From assembly GCF_900113735.1 (NCBI RefSeq), contig NZ_FOQM01000048.1, forward strand, positions 1 to 57,942: a stretch of 57,942 bases of DNA. The letters are read 5' to 3'. The position numbers were made by a program, and so were the translations under genes. The notes beneath the pieces were generated by a model that saw nothing but the letters and a program-made list of their open reading frames with translations, made no database searches and had not been told where the DNA came from. This document shows, one piece after another, positions 8,212 through 18,400 of this stretch; position 1 is the stretch's first letter, and each line of letters starts with the position of its first letter. Source of the DNA: Bradyrhizobium sp. Gha. GTDB lineage: Bacteria > Pseudomonadota > Alphaproteobacteria > Rhizobiales > Xanthobacteraceae.

Positions 8212-9159
8212 TCAATCCGTGTACCTGATGCGCGGATCGAACACGGCGTAGAGCATGTCGACGACGAAATTGGCGCTCACCACCACGACGGCAATCAGCA
8301 TCACGAGGTTCTGCACGATCGGATAATCGCGCCAGCGAATCGCCTCGACCAGGAAGCGCGCGACGCCGGGAATGTTGAACACGGTCTCCGTGACGATCAG
8401 GCCGCCGATCAGGAACGCCGCCTCGATGCCGATCACGGTGATGACGGGCAGGATCGCGTTCTTCAGCGCGTGGTGATAGTTCACGGCGGCATCGGACGCG
8501 CCTTTGGCACGCGCGGTGCGGATATAGTCCTGCCGCAGCACCTCCAGCATCGACGAGCGGGTGATGCGCATGGTCAGCGCCGCGCTGCGGAAGCCCACGG
8601 CGGCCGCGGGCACCGCGTATGTCGCGAACGCTTCGAGCCAGGTCCGCGGATTCGGATTGAAGATCGGGATCTCGCCGAACATCGCCACCGCGGCGGTGAG
8701 GATGAGCAGACCGAGCCAGAACGAGGGCAGCGACAATCCGCTCAGGCTCACCACGCGCAGCGCATAATCGAGCCGCGTGCCTTGCTTGACCGCGCTGAGG
8801 ACGCCCAGGGGAATGCCGATCGAAGCCGAGAACAGCAGCGCAAGACCAGCGAGCCGCGCCGTGATCGGGATCCGCGGCAGGATCTCCTGCAGCGCCGGCT
8901 TCTCCGAGACATAGGAGTAACCGAGATCGCCGTGCAGCAGGCCGCCGATCCAGTGCAGATATTGCATCACCAGCGGCTGGTCGATGCCGAGCTGCTTCTC
9001 GAGATCAACCTTGTCGGCCGGATCGACGTAGCCGGCCGCGGCAAACAGGATGTCGACGATGTTGCCGGGAACGATGCGCAACAGGAAGAAGATGACGACC
9101 GAGATCCCGAACAGGGTCACGAGCATCAGGAACAGGCGCCGCACCAGATAGGCAAACAT
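8212..9159 (-). CDS. Peptide ABC transporter permease, DppB/OppB type
   Basis: Inner-membrane permease, 315 residues, beginning with the typical MFAYLVRRLF then a first membrane segment, a periplasmic loop with LGIDQPLVMQYLHW and GDLGYSY, and the EAA-like region (TARAKGASDAAVNYHHALKN). The C-terminal DMLYAVFDPRIRY is characteristic of the family. The ATG at 9159 is preceded by GGAGG. It would pair with the DppC-like protein to form the translocation pore. Confidence 0.93.
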   Translation of the reverse strand: MFAYLVRRLFLMLVTLFGISVVIFFLLRIVPGNIVDILFAAAGYVDPADKVDLEKQLGIDQPLVMQYLHWIGGLLHGDLGYSYVSEKPALQEILPRIPITARLAGLALLFSASIGIPLGVLSAVKQGTRLDYALRVVSLSGLSLPSFWLGLLILTAAVAMFGEIPIFNPNPRTWLEAFATYAVPAAAVGFRSAALTMRITRSSMLEVLRQDYIRTARAKGASDAAVNYHHALKNAILPVITVIGIEAAFLIGGLIVTETVFNIPGVARFLVEAIRWRDYPIVQNLVMLIAVVVVSANFVVDMLYAVFDPRIRYTD

Positions 9160-9196
9160 CCACCCTCCGCGAGCTGCTCATCTTCAGCCTGACGTG

Positions 9197-10795
9197 CTAC
9201 TTGTCGAGCCACACATCCTCGTAGCGAAATCCGTTATAGGAGCTGTTCGACATGATCGTGATCCCCTTGACATAGGGCTGCCAGCAGGTGCCGGCCCGCG
9301 CATGGAAGATGATCGGACGGGCGACATCCTCCTGCAGCTTCTTGTCGATGTCCCAGACCAGTTGCTTGCGCTTGTTGATGTCGATCTCCTGCGACTGCAC
9401 GTCGAACAGTTTCTCGATTTCCTTGTTGCAATAGTTGGTGTAGTTCCGCTCCGAGCCGCAGGAATAGTTCTCGTAGAAGGACTGGTCGGGATCGTCGACG
9501 GAATTGCCGGTCAGATTGAGACCGAGCATGTAGTCCTTGCGCGCCACTTTCGGGAACCAGTTGGCGGTCTCCACGACGTCGAGCTCGCCGTCGATATAGA
9601 TGCTCTTGAGCTGGTCGATCAGGATCACCGCGGGATCGCGGTATTCCGCGAGATTGCGCGTCGAAACCTTCACGGCGAGATGCTTGTCGGGGCCATAGCC
9701 GGCCTTCTGCATCAGCTTCTTCGCCTCCTCGCGATTCGCGTTCACGTCCGGGCCGTAGCCCGGAATGGTCTCGAGCTTGTCCTTGGGCATGCCCCAGATG
9801 CCCTGCGGCGGCGGCAGCATGGTGCCGCCGATGTCGGCCTGGCCTTCGAACAGGATGTCGATGAACGCCTTGCGATCGAGCGCCAACGACATCGCGCGGC
9901 GGATATCGATGTTGTCGAATGGCGGGGAGCTTGAATTGACGATGATGTTGGTCGAGACGTTGGTCGGCTCGACGACGCAAACCGCGTTCGGCGCCTGCGA
10001 CTTGATGTCCTTCAGGAGCGGGATGGTGATATGAGTCGGAAAAGTCATATCGAACTTTCCGGCGACGAAGGCGAGGATCGCGGTCGAGCGGTTCGGGATG
10101 ATCGTGTACTCGATGCCGTCGAGATAGGGCAGACCCTTCTTCCAGTAGTCCGGATTTCGCGTCAGCTTGATCGATTCATTGGCCTTGAACTCGACGAATT
10201 TGTACGGCCCGGTTCCGATCGGATGGGTGCGCATGTCCGCCGGCGAGACGTGACAGGGATAAATCGGCGTATAACCGGAAGCGAGCATCGCCAGCAGCGA
10301 GGGCTGCGGCCGCTTCAGGTCGAAGGAGACCTCGAAATCGCCATTGGGCGTGACGTCGTTGACCTCGCTGTACCAGGCCTTGCGCGGATTCTGCCGCAGC
10401 TTCTGCTGCGATTTGCCCATCAGGAGATCGAAGGTGCACTTGACGTCAGCCGACGTGAACGGCTTGCCGTCGTGCCATTTGACTCCCTGTCGGAGCTTGA
10501 ACGTCAATTTCTTGTTGTCGCTGCTCCACGACCAGCTTTCGGCCAGCTCCGGCCTGAGGGTATCAGGGCTGTTCTGCGCGATGTGCTGATCATAGATGAC
10601 GAGATTGTTGAAGACCCCCATGAAGGGCACGTTGACCGAATAGGTCGCGCCCTCGAGGATGGACGCGTTCGCCGGGCTGTCACGGTGATATATCCGCAGG
10701 ATGCCGCCCTGCTTGGGCTCGGCTGCGAGCGTCATGGTCGAAAACGCCAGCAAAGATAGCGCCGCCGTCGCGGCAAGCGCCCACACGCTCCGCAT
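9197..10795 (-). CDS. Peptide ABC transporter substrate-binding protein (SBP family 5)
   Basis: Periplasmic binding protein that feeds the importer encoded downstream. The 532-residue product begins with a signal peptide (MRSVWALAATAALSLLAF, cleavage probably after TLAA). It contains the family 5 core: KLTFKLRQGVKWHDGKPFTSADV, the GTGPYKFVEF region and the DIRRAMSLALDRKAF region. The ATG at 10795 has an excellent GGGAGGA site; the longer frame to 10984 adds a non-signal leader. Ligand class within the family (di- or oligopeptides, nickel, sugars, opines) cannot be told. It heads a five-gene operon. Confidence 0.92.
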   Translation of the reverse strand: MRSVWALAATAALSLLAFSTMTLAAEPKQGGILRIYHRDSPANASILEGATYSVNVPFMGVFNNLVIYDQHIAQNSPDTLRPELAESWSWSSDNKKLTFKLRQGVKWHDGKPFTSADVKCTFDLLMGKSQQKLRQNPRKAWYSEVNDVTPNGDFEVSFDLKRPQPSLLAMLASGYTPIYPCHVSPADMRTHPIGTGPYKFVEFKANESIKLTRNPDYWKKGLPYLDGIEYTIIPNRSTAILAFVAGKFDMTFPTHITIPLLKDIKSQAPNAVCVVEPTNVSTNIIVNSSSPPFDNIDIRRAMSLALDRKAFIDILFEGQADIGGTMLPPPQGIWGMPKDKLETIPGYGPDVNANREEAKKLMQKAGYGPDKHLAVKVSTRNLAEYRDPAVILIDQLKSIYIDGELDVVETANWFPKVARKDYMLGLNLTGNSVDDPDQSFYENYSCGSERNYTNYCNKEIEKLFDVQSQEIDINKRKQLVWDIDKKLQEDVARPIIFHARAGTCWQPYVKGITIMSNSSYNGFRYEDVWLDK

Positions 10796-11006
10796 CCTCG
10801 TCCTCCCTGGACATCGGCCATTTGTGGCCTGTTTGACCTGACGATAGCCGAGGCGCGTGGAGGGAAGCAACCGGCCAACGCGTTTTAGAGCCTTGGCAAT
10901 TTGGATGACGTAACGCCGCAGGCGTTTCACGCTTTCGCCATGTGAGAGTGCAGGTGCGAACGGCTCCGCGGCTGGTGTGTGCAATCCCGCATCAACAAAC
11001 CCGATC

Positions 11007-11032
11007 GTCGTCCCGGCGTTCGCCGGGACGAC
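11007..11032 (-). terminator. Perfect hairpin after the ligase gene (family E palindrome)
   Basis: GTCGTCCCGGCG (11007-11018) and CGCCGGGACGAC (11021-11032) form a 12-bp perfect stem with a 2-base loop. It lies downstream of the acyl-CoA ligase gene (minus strand) and upstream of the binding-protein gene. No T-tract follows, so termination is plausible rather than shown. A similar hairpin is at 26174-26201. Confidence 0.5.
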
Positions 11033-11081
11033 ACCAAATGTGTTGTGCCAGCTTGTGTCGGAAACGCGGCTGTCGAGGGGC

Positions 11082-12632
11082 TCACACGATCCGCGACGTC
11101 TTGTTGCCCCAATACCGGTCCCGAAGCAGCCTCTTGTAGAGCTTTCCCGTCGGCAGCCGGGGCAATTCCTTCTCGAAATCGATCGAGCGCGGCACCTTCT
11201 GCCGCGACAGCGACGCCCCGCAGAAGGCGATCAGCTCCGTGGCGAGCGCGTCATCAGGCATCACGCCCGGCATTGGCTGCACCACCGCCTTCACCTCCTC
11301 GCCGAGATCGGCGTTCGGCACGCCGAACACGGCGGCGTCAGCGACCTTGGGATGGGTGATCAGCAGATTCTCGCACTCCTGCGGATAGATGTTCACGCCG
11401 CCGGAGATGATCATGAAGGTGGCGCGGTCGGTGAGATACAGGAAATTGTCGTCGTCGACATACCCGACATCGCCGACCGTGCTCATGCTGCCGTCGGCCG
11501 AACGGGCCTCCCTGGTCTTCTCGGGGTCGTTGAAATATTCGAACGGCGACCCGGTCTTGAACCAGACCTGGCCCGGCGTGCCGGTCGGACAGGGCTGCAT
11601 GTCCTCGTCCAGAATATGGAGATCGCCGAGCAGCACCTTGCCGACGGTGCCGCGATGGCCGAGCCATTCCTCGCTGTTGCATGCCGTGAAGCCGAGGCCC
11701 TCGGTCGCGCCGTAATATTCGTGGATGATCGGCCCCCACCATTTGATCATGTCGTCCTTGACCAGCGCCGGGCAGGGCGCTGCGGCATGGATCGCGATCT
11801 CGAGCGATGACAGATCGTAGCGGCGGCGCACCTCCTCCGGCAGCTTCAGCATGCGCGAGAACATCGTCGGCACCAGCTGCGTGTGCGTGATGCCCCATTG
11901 CTGGACGAGCTGAAGGTAACGCTCGGGATCGAACGTCTCCATGATCACCGCGGTGCCGCCCATGCGGATGGTGAGATTGACCGCGGCCTGTGGCGCCGAG
12001 TGATAGAGCGGGGCAGGCGACAGATAGACCATGCCTTCGCGGTAGTGCCAAAGCTTTGTCAGGAAATCGAACAGCGGCAGATTGTGCGTCGGTGGCTGCT
12101 CCGGCAGCGGCCGCAAAATGCCTTTCGGCCGTCCGGTCGTGCCCGACGAATAAAGCATGGCGGTGCCGAGCCATTCGTCCGCAATCGGCGTCTTCGGCAG
12201 ATCGGCGGTGACATCGGCAAGTCCCACGATCCGGTCGCTCTCGCCGGGTCCGTCGGCGACGATGCAGAGCTTGATATCAGGGCAGGCCTGGATTGCCTCG
12301 CGCGCGATGTCGAGCTTTGCAGCGGACGTGATCAAGATCTTCGACTGGCTGTTGACAAGGAGATAGGCGAGCTCGCCCGGCGTCAGAAAGGAGTTGATGC
12401 AGGTGTAGTAGAGTCCGGACCGCTCGCCCGCGCTGCAGGCTTCGAGATAGCGCGGATTGTTCTCCATGAAGATCGCGTAGTGATCGAGCCGCTTCAATCC
12501 GTGCTTCCGAAACAGGTGCGCCAGCCGGTTGCTGCGCGCATCGAGCTCGCGATAGGTGACGGCCTCGCCGGTTGCCGCCATGATGAAGGCGGGCTGGAGC
12601 GGGCGCAGGCGGGCATGCAGGCCTGGGTACAT
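11082..12632 (-). CDS. AMP-dependent acyl-CoA ligase (FadD/AMP-binding family)
   Basis: Activates a carboxylic acid to its CoA thioester through an acyl-adenylate. The 516-residue protein has the P-loop-like motif YSSGTTGRPKG (161-171), the adenylate-binding YYGATEG, the hinge region after FLYLTDRATFMIISGGVNIYP, and the C-terminal lysine motif LPTGKLYKRLLRD. I start at the ATG at 12632 with CGGAGC upstream; the longer frame runs back into the next gene. It lies 19 bases after the iron alcohol dehydrogenase gene on the same strand, so the two are probably co-transcribed. The acid substrate is unknown. Confidence 0.9.
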   Translation of the reverse strand: MYPGLHARLRPLQPAFIMAATGEAVTYRELDARSNRLAHLFRKHGLKRLDHYAIFMENNPRYLEACSAGERSGLYYTCINSFLTPGELAYLLVNSQSKILITSAAKLDIAREAIQACPDIKLCIVADGPGESDRIVGLADVTADLPKTPIADEWLGTAMLYSSGTTGRPKGILRPLPEQPPTHNLPLFDFLTKLWHYREGMVYLSPAPLYHSAPQAAVNLTIRMGGTAVIMETFDPERYLQLVQQWGITHTQLVPTMFSRMLKLPEEVRRRYDLSSLEIAIHAAAPCPALVKDDMIKWWGPIIHEYYGATEGLGFTACNSEEWLGHRGTVGKVLLGDLHILDEDMQPCPTGTPGQVWFKTGSPFEYFNDPEKTREARSADGSMSTVGDVGYVDDDNFLYLTDRATFMIISGGVNIYPQECENLLITHPKVADAAVFGVPNADLGEEVKAVVQPMPGVMPDDALATELIAFCGASLSRQKVPRSIDFEKELPRLPTGKLYKRLLRDRYWGNKTSRIV

Positions 12633-12651
12633 CAGAGCTCCGGGTTTGACA

Positions 12652-13806
12652 TCATGCGGCGAGATCGAGGATTTCACGCACCTGGGCCGGGCTCTCGATC
12701 CTGCGCGGATTGTGCGGGATCCAGTTCGTGCGCATCGCCTGTTCCGCGATGAGGTCGAAATGCTCCGGAGAGACGCGCATTTCGGCGAGCCTGCGCGGCA
12801 TGCCGAGCGAGCGGATGAAGGCATCGAGCACGTCGGCGGCATTGTGCCCGGGGAAACCCATCGCGGCGGCGGCGATCATCTGGCGCTCGGCGTTGGCGCT
12901 GGCATTCCAGCGCATCACCGCCGGCAGCATGATGCAGGAGGTGTAGCCGTGCGGCACATCGAAGGCCGCACCGAGCACATAGCCGATGCCGTGGCTCGCC
13001 CCCATCGGCACCCCGGCCGCGAGCGGGCCCATCGACAGCCAGGTGCCGATCTGGGCATCCATGCGCGCGTCGAGATCGGTGGGGTCGGCCTTCACCCGCG
13101 GCAGCGCGTCCGCGAGCATCGCGAGCCCTTTCACCGATTGGGCGTCGGCATAAGGGTGGGTCTCGTGCGAGCAGATCGCCTCGACGCAATGATCGACGGC
13201 GCGGATGCCGGTGGACAGAAACAGCCATTCCGGCGTGTGCACGGTGATGGCAGGATCGAGGATGGTGGCGCGCGGCACCGTGAGCGGATGCCGCAGCATC
13301 TGCTTCACATGCGTTCTGCTGTCGGTCACGCCGGCGATCGACGAGAACTCGCCGCCGGCGATCGTGGTCGGCACGCTGATCTGGCGCACCTTCGGCGCTG
13401 TCATCTCTGGTGTGACGCCCTTGTGCACGCGGATGCGGTCGATGCCTTCGATGTCGTCGATGCCATTGGCAAGGCAGAGCTGTACCGCCTTGGCGCCGTC
13501 GGTGATCGAGCCGCCGCCCACGGTCACGATCAGATCGGCGGCCGCCCCGCGCGCAGCATTGGTGGCGGCGATCACCGCTTCGCGCGGCGTGTGGGCCGGC
13601 ATCGCATCGAACAGCCCGGCGCAGCGCGGCCCGAGGGCCTGAACGATGTTTGCGATCTGGCCGGTCTCGCGGTTCAGGGTGCCCGAGACCATCAGGAAGG
13701 CACGCTGCGTTCCCAGCCGGTCCATTTGCGCGACGATGGCGTCAGCCGCCGGATGGCCGAACACGACCTCCTCGATCGCGCCGTAGACGACACGTCCCTG
13801 ATGCAC
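12652..13806 (-). CDS. Iron-containing alcohol dehydrogenase, maleylacetate reductase-like
   Basis: Member of the group III metal-dependent alcohol dehydrogenases, NAD(P)H-dependent. The nucleotide-binding GGGSITD is at residues 97-103, followed by the family PTTIAGGEFSSIAGVTD stretch. Histidines of the metal site lie in AVDHCVEA, MGASHGIGY and FDVPHG. The closest named family by eye is maleylacetate reductase (last step of chlorocatechol and resorcinol routes), but no ring-cleavage gene is nearby. The start is probably the GTG at 13806 (GGAGGA 7 bases upstream, 384 residues, the usual length); frames starting further upstream (13923, 13875) run into intergenic sequence. Confidence 0.82.
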   Translation of the reverse strand: MHQGRVVYGAIEEVVFGHPAADAIVAQMDRLGTQRAFLMVSGTLNRETGQIANIVQALGPRCAGLFDAMPAHTPREAVIAATNAARGAAADLIVTVGGGSITDGAKAVQLCLANGIDDIEGIDRIRVHKGVTPEMTAPKVRQISVPTTIAGGEFSSIAGVTDSRTHVKQMLRHPLTVPRATILDPAITVHTPEWLFLSTGIRAVDHCVEAICSHETHPYADAQSVKGLAMLADALPRVKADPTDLDARMDAQIGTWLSMGPLAAGVPMGASHGIGYVLGAAFDVPHGYTSCIMLPAVMRWNASANAERQMIAAAAMGFPGHNAADVLDAFIRSLGMPRRLAEMRVSPEHFDLIAEQAMRTNWIPHNPRRIESPAQVREILDLAA

Positions 13807-14266
13807 GCCTGTCCTCCCGGACAACTCGCCTTGTTTTGTAACGACTAATCTAGCCGAGCATCCGCCGCCCGTCATGTGCGAAGACGCTGGCTGTTCTCCT
13901 CTTTCCCAGTGTTCGGGGAGCACACCTGGGCGTCATACATCCGCATCGTCATGGCCGGGCTTGTCCCGGCCATCCACGCCTTGCGCTCGAAGGAAGAACG
14001 TGGATGCCCGGGACAAGCCCGGCATGACGGAAAGTGAGATCTCCGCCCCACATTCATGAGCTCCGCGAATAAGTCCAATTGCACCCCGGGGTTAATCGCC
14101 GCGTCGCGTGCAGCTCTCCCTGTCAACCCGCCATCCGGCCAGGGCACCGTTCCAAACTCTGCGCATCCTTTGGTCTTGAAGAGTTCATCAACTCCAACCA
14201 TCTTGGGACGCCCGCGGGTAAAGCCGTACCCTGCCTTTTCCGCGGCATTTGAGGCGAGGGCTTTGG
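13807..14266. other. Intergenic region, 460 bases
   Basis: Divergent spacer between the iron alcohol dehydrogenase (minus) and the RND adaptor (plus). It holds one palindromic repeat (13948-14028) and otherwise nothing I can recognise. A 109-residue minus-strand open frame (13872-14201) translates the repeat and looks spurious. Promoters for both flanking genes should be here, but none is convincing by eye. Confidence 0.6.
13948..14028. repeat. Palindromic repeat, family F
   Basis: GTCATGGCCGGGCTTGTCCC (13948-13967) and its partner GGGACAAGCCCGGCATGAC (14010-14028) form nearly perfect inverted arms. An inner ATCCACG/CGTGGAT pair is also present, so the unit can fold as a long hairpin. No second copy is present in this window. 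Confidence 0.8.
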
Positions 14267-15484
14267 ATGACTGGACCGGACGGAAGCGAGCGACTTGTCA
14301 AAAAGCACGATTTCGTTCAACCGACGCACCCTGCGGTAGCTTGCCTCCTCGCGGTGGCATTCGCGCTCGGCGGCTGCGGCCAGCCAGCCTCGCAAGCGGC
14401 CGCGCCGCCGCCTCCGTCTGTCACCGTCGCCCAGCCGGTCAAGCGCACCGTCACCGATTGGGACGAGTACACCGGCCGCTTCGAGGCAGTCGAGGAGGTG
14501 CAGGTGCGCCCCCGCGTCGGTGGCTTCGTCAATTCCGTCGAGTTCCAGGACGGCGCCATCGTGCACCAGGGCGATCTGCTCTATGTGATCGATCCCCGTC
14601 CGTTCGAGGCCGTGGCCGAGCAGGCCGACGGCCAGCTCTCTGACGCCCGCGCCAAGGTGGAGCTCGCCAAGCGCGAGCTCGATCGCGGCCTGAACCTGGT
14701 GCAGACCAGCGCGGTCTCCGAGCAGGTCGTCGACCAGCGCCGCCAGGCCTTGCAGGCTGCGCACGCCGCCGAGACCCAGGCCGAGGGCGCACTGAAGGCT
14801 GCCAAGCTCAACATCGAGTTCACCCATGTGACCGCGCCGATCACCGGCCGTGCCAGCCGCCATCTCGTCAGTCCGGGCAATCTCGTGCAGGGCAGCGACG
14901 CCGGCTCCTCGACCTTGCTGACCTCGATCGTGACGATGGACCCGATCTACATCTATTTCGACATGGATGAGACGACCTTCATCAAATACAGCAAGCTGTG
15001 GTTCGAGGGTAAGCGCCCAAGCTCGCGCGACACGGCGAACCCGGTGCAGGTCACGCTCGCCGGTGAACCGAAGCCGTCGCATGACGGGTCCATCAACTTT
15101 CTCGACAACCGCCTCGATGTCTCCACGGGAACGCTGCGGAGCCGCGCCGTCGTCAAGAACACCGATCTGTCGATCCTGCCCGGCCAGTTTGGCCGCGTCC
15201 GGCTGATCGGCAGCGCACCCTACGAGGCGCTCCTGATCCCGGATGCCGCGGTCGCGACCGACCAGTCGCGCAAGATCGTGTTCGTGGTGAAGCCTGATGA
15301 CACCGTCGAAGCGCGGCCCGTGGTGCTAGGGCCGCTCGACGACGGTCTGCGGGTGATCCGCGACGGGTTGAAGGCCGAGGACCGCGTCATCGTCAACGGC
15401 ATCCAGCGGGCCCGCGTCGGCGCCAAGGTCGCCCCGTCTCCCGCGCAAGCGCCGGCCGGTGGCAAGGCTGGTGACAAGTCATGA
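14267..15484 (+). CDS. RND efflux periplasmic adaptor (membrane fusion protein, AcrA/MexA type)
   Basis: Links the inner-membrane pump to an outer-membrane channel. The 405-residue product has a probable lipoprotein signal with the lipid-acceptor Cys at residue 37 (FALGGC). It continues with a beta-barrel/lipoyl region (RPRVGGFVNSVEF, GDLLYVIDPRPFEA), an alpha-helical hairpin (residues about 110-180), the lipoyl second half (THVTAPITGRASRHLV) and the membrane-proximal domain. I use the ATG at 14267; a TTG at 14249 is also in frame. Its stop overlaps the pump ATG (ATGA). No outer-membrane factor or TetR regulator gene is adjacent, so those would be encoded elsewhere. Confidence 0.92.
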   Translation: MTGPDGSERLVKKHDFVQPTHPAVACLLAVAFALGGCGQPASQAAAPPPPSVTVAQPVKRTVTDWDEYTGRFEAVEEVQVRPRVGGFVNSVEFQDGAIVHQGDLLYVIDPRPFEAVAEQADGQLSDARAKVELAKRELDRGLNLVQTSAVSEQVVDQRRQALQAAHAAETQAEGALKAAKLNIEFTHVTAPITGRASRHLVSPGNLVQGSDAGSSTLLTSIVTMDPIYIYFDMDETTFIKYSKLWFEGKRPSSRDTANPVQVTLAGEPKPSHDGSINFLDNRLDVSTGTLRSRAVVKNTDLSILPGQFGRVRLIGSAPYEALLIPDAAVATDQSRKIVFVVKPDDTVEARPVVLGPLDDGLRVIRDGLKAEDRVIVNGIQRARVGAKVAPSPAQAPAGGKAGDKS

Positions 15485-18400
15485 ATCTTGGCCGTCTCTC
15501 CATCAACCAGCCCATCCTCGCGATGGTGCTGTCGATCGTGCTGCTGATCGTCGGTACGCTCGCCTACTCGACGCTGCCGATCTCCGAATATCCGCAAGTG
15601 GTGCCGCCGACCGTCGTCGTCACCACGCAATATCCGGGCGCCTCGGCGCAGACCGTGTCCGACACCGTCGCCGCTCCGATCGAGCAGCAGATCAACGGCG
15701 TCGAGGACATGCTGTATCTCTACAGCCAGGCGACCTCGAACGGCCAGCTCACCATCACCGTGACCTTCAAGCTGGGGACGGATCTCGACAAGGCGCAGGT
15801 GCTGGTGCAGAACCGCGTTGCGATCGCGCAGCCGCAGCTGCCGGACGAGGTCCAGCGCAACGGCGTCGTCACCCGCAAGAACTCGCCCGATATCCTGATG
15901 GTCGTGTTCATGTTGTCGCCGGACGACACGTTCGACCAACTCTATATCTCCAACTACGCGCTGCTGCAGGTCCGGGACCAGCTGCTGCGCATCGACGGCG
16001 TCGGCGACATCCAGATCTTTGGCGCGCGCGACTATTCGATGCGGCTGTGGCTCGATCCTGACCGCATCGCCAATCTCGGCCTGACCTCGACCGAGGTGCT
16101 GGCCGCGATCCGTGCCCAGAACGTGCAGATCGCCGGCGGCCAGATCGCCGAGCCGCCGATCGCCGACCGCGCCTTCCAGCCCAACCTCGTCTTTACGGGG
16201 CGGTTGAAAGACCAGAAACAGTTCGAGGACATCCTGATCAAGGCCGGCTCCGACGGCCGCACCGTGCGTTTGCGCGACGTCGCCCGCATCGAGCTCGGCG
16301 CGCTCGCTTATTCCACCAACAGCTTCCTGCTGCGCAAATCCGCAGTCGCGATGCTGGTGACGCAGCGGCCGGGGTCGAACGCGCTCGCGACGGCAAAGAG
16401 CATCTCCGACACGATGGAGAAGCTCAAGACGAGCTTCCCGAAGGGCCTCGACTACAACATCGGCTACAACCCGACGGAGTTCATCGCACAGTCGGTCCAC
16501 GAGCTGATCAAGACCATCTACGAGGCGATGCTGCTCGTGGTCGTCGTCGTGCTGGTGTTCTTGCAGGGCTGGCGGCCTGCGATCATCCCGATCATCGCGA
16601 TCCCGGTCTCACTGGTCGGCACCTTCGCGGTGATGGCGGCGCTGGGCTTCTCCATCAACAACCTCACCTTGTTCGGGCTCGTGCTCGCCGTCGGCATCGT
16701 GGTCGACGACGCCATCGTCGTGGTCGAGAATGTCGAGCGGCATCTCGAACATGGTCTCAGCCGCCGTGATGCTGCGCTGAAGACCATGGAGGAGGTCGGC
16801 GGCGCGCTGGTCTCGATCGCGCTCGTGCTGTGCGCGGTGTTCGTGCCGACGGCGTTCCTCGGCGGCATCTCCGGGCAGTTCTTCCAGCAATTCGCCGTCA
16901 CCATTGCGGTTGCGACTGCGATCTCCTGCTTCTGCTCCCTGACGCTGTCGCCGGCGCTGGCCTCGCAGATACTCGTCCCGCACGAGGAGAAACGGCCGCC
17001 AGCCGCCTGGAATCTGATCGCAGGGGCGTGGGGCGCCTTCACCGGCGCCTTCAACCGCGTGTTCGACCGATTGGCGCACGGCTATGCCGGCGTCGCCAAT
17101 TTCGTGATCCGGCACGCGGTGGTGATGCTGCTGATCTATGTCGTGTTGATCGGCAGCGCAGGCTGGCTGATCGCGACGACCTCGCAGGGCTTCATCCCGG
17201 CGCAGGACCGCGGCTACGTCATCATCTCGGTGCAATTGCCGGGGGCGGCGTCGTTGGCGCGAACCACCGAGATCGTGCGCGAGATCGAGCGGATCTCGCT
17301 GGATACGCCGGGTATCATCCGTGTCGCCGCATTCGCCGGCTTCTCCGGTGCCACGCGCACGCAGGCGGGCAATGCTGCCGCGCTGTTTCCGGTGTTCGAT
17401 GAACCCGAGGTGCGCCTGAAGAAGGGGCTGACGGCGAACGCGATCACAGGCGAGCTGCGCAAGCGCCTCGCCGCGATCCAGGGCGCCTTCATCATCGTGA
17501 TCCCGCCGCCGGCCGTGCCCGGCATCGGCACCGGCGGCGGCTTCGCCATCCGCATCCAGGATCGGCAGGGCCGCGGGCCCGAGCTGCTGGCGTCTGCAAC
17601 CGACGAGCTCGTCGCCGCCGCGCGCAAATCCCCGGCGCTCCTCGCCCCCTCGGTGTTCTCGCCGTTCTCGGCCAGTACGCCGCAGCTGTTCGTCGACATC
17701 GACCGCACCAAGGCGCAGAAGCTCGGCGTGCCCATCGCCAACATCAACGACACGATCCAGACCTATTTCGGATCGACCTATGTCAACGACTTCAACCTGT
17801 TCGGCCGCACCTATCACGTCACCGCGCAGGCGGACTTCCCGTTCCGCAAAGAGCCTGCCGATCTCGCGCGGCTGCGCACGCGCAATGCCTCGGGCGACAT
17901 GGTGATGCTCGGCAGCGTGGTCGACTTCAGGGACGTCTCGGGCCCCGACCGCGTCGCGCGCTACAATCTCTATGCGGCCTCCGAATTGCAGGGCGAGCCG
18001 GCGCCGGGCGTGAGCTCGACCACCGCGCTCAACACCATCAAGAAGCTCGCCGACGAGACCTTGCCGAGCGGCTTCTCCTTCGAGTGGACGGACCTGTCCT
18101 ATCAGCAGGTCACCGGCGGCAATGCCGGCCTCTACGTGTTCCCGATCTGCGTGCTGTTCGTCTATCTCGTGCTCGCCGCGCAATATGGCAGCTGGACCCT
18201 GCCATTCGCGGTGATCCTGATCGTGCCGATGTGCCTGCTCGCCGCCACCATCGGTGTCCGCATCATGGGCCAGGACGTCAACATCCTCACCCAGATCGGC
18301 TTCGTCGTGCTGGTCGGGTTGGCGGCGAAGAACGCGATCCTGATCGTCGAGTTCGCGCGCGACATCGAGAAGGAAGGCAAACCGCGGCTGGAGGCCGTGA

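Noticed and set aside
13872..14201. A 109-codon minus-strand frame
   Set aside because: Mostly the translation of a palindromic repeat; no ribosome site or motif.
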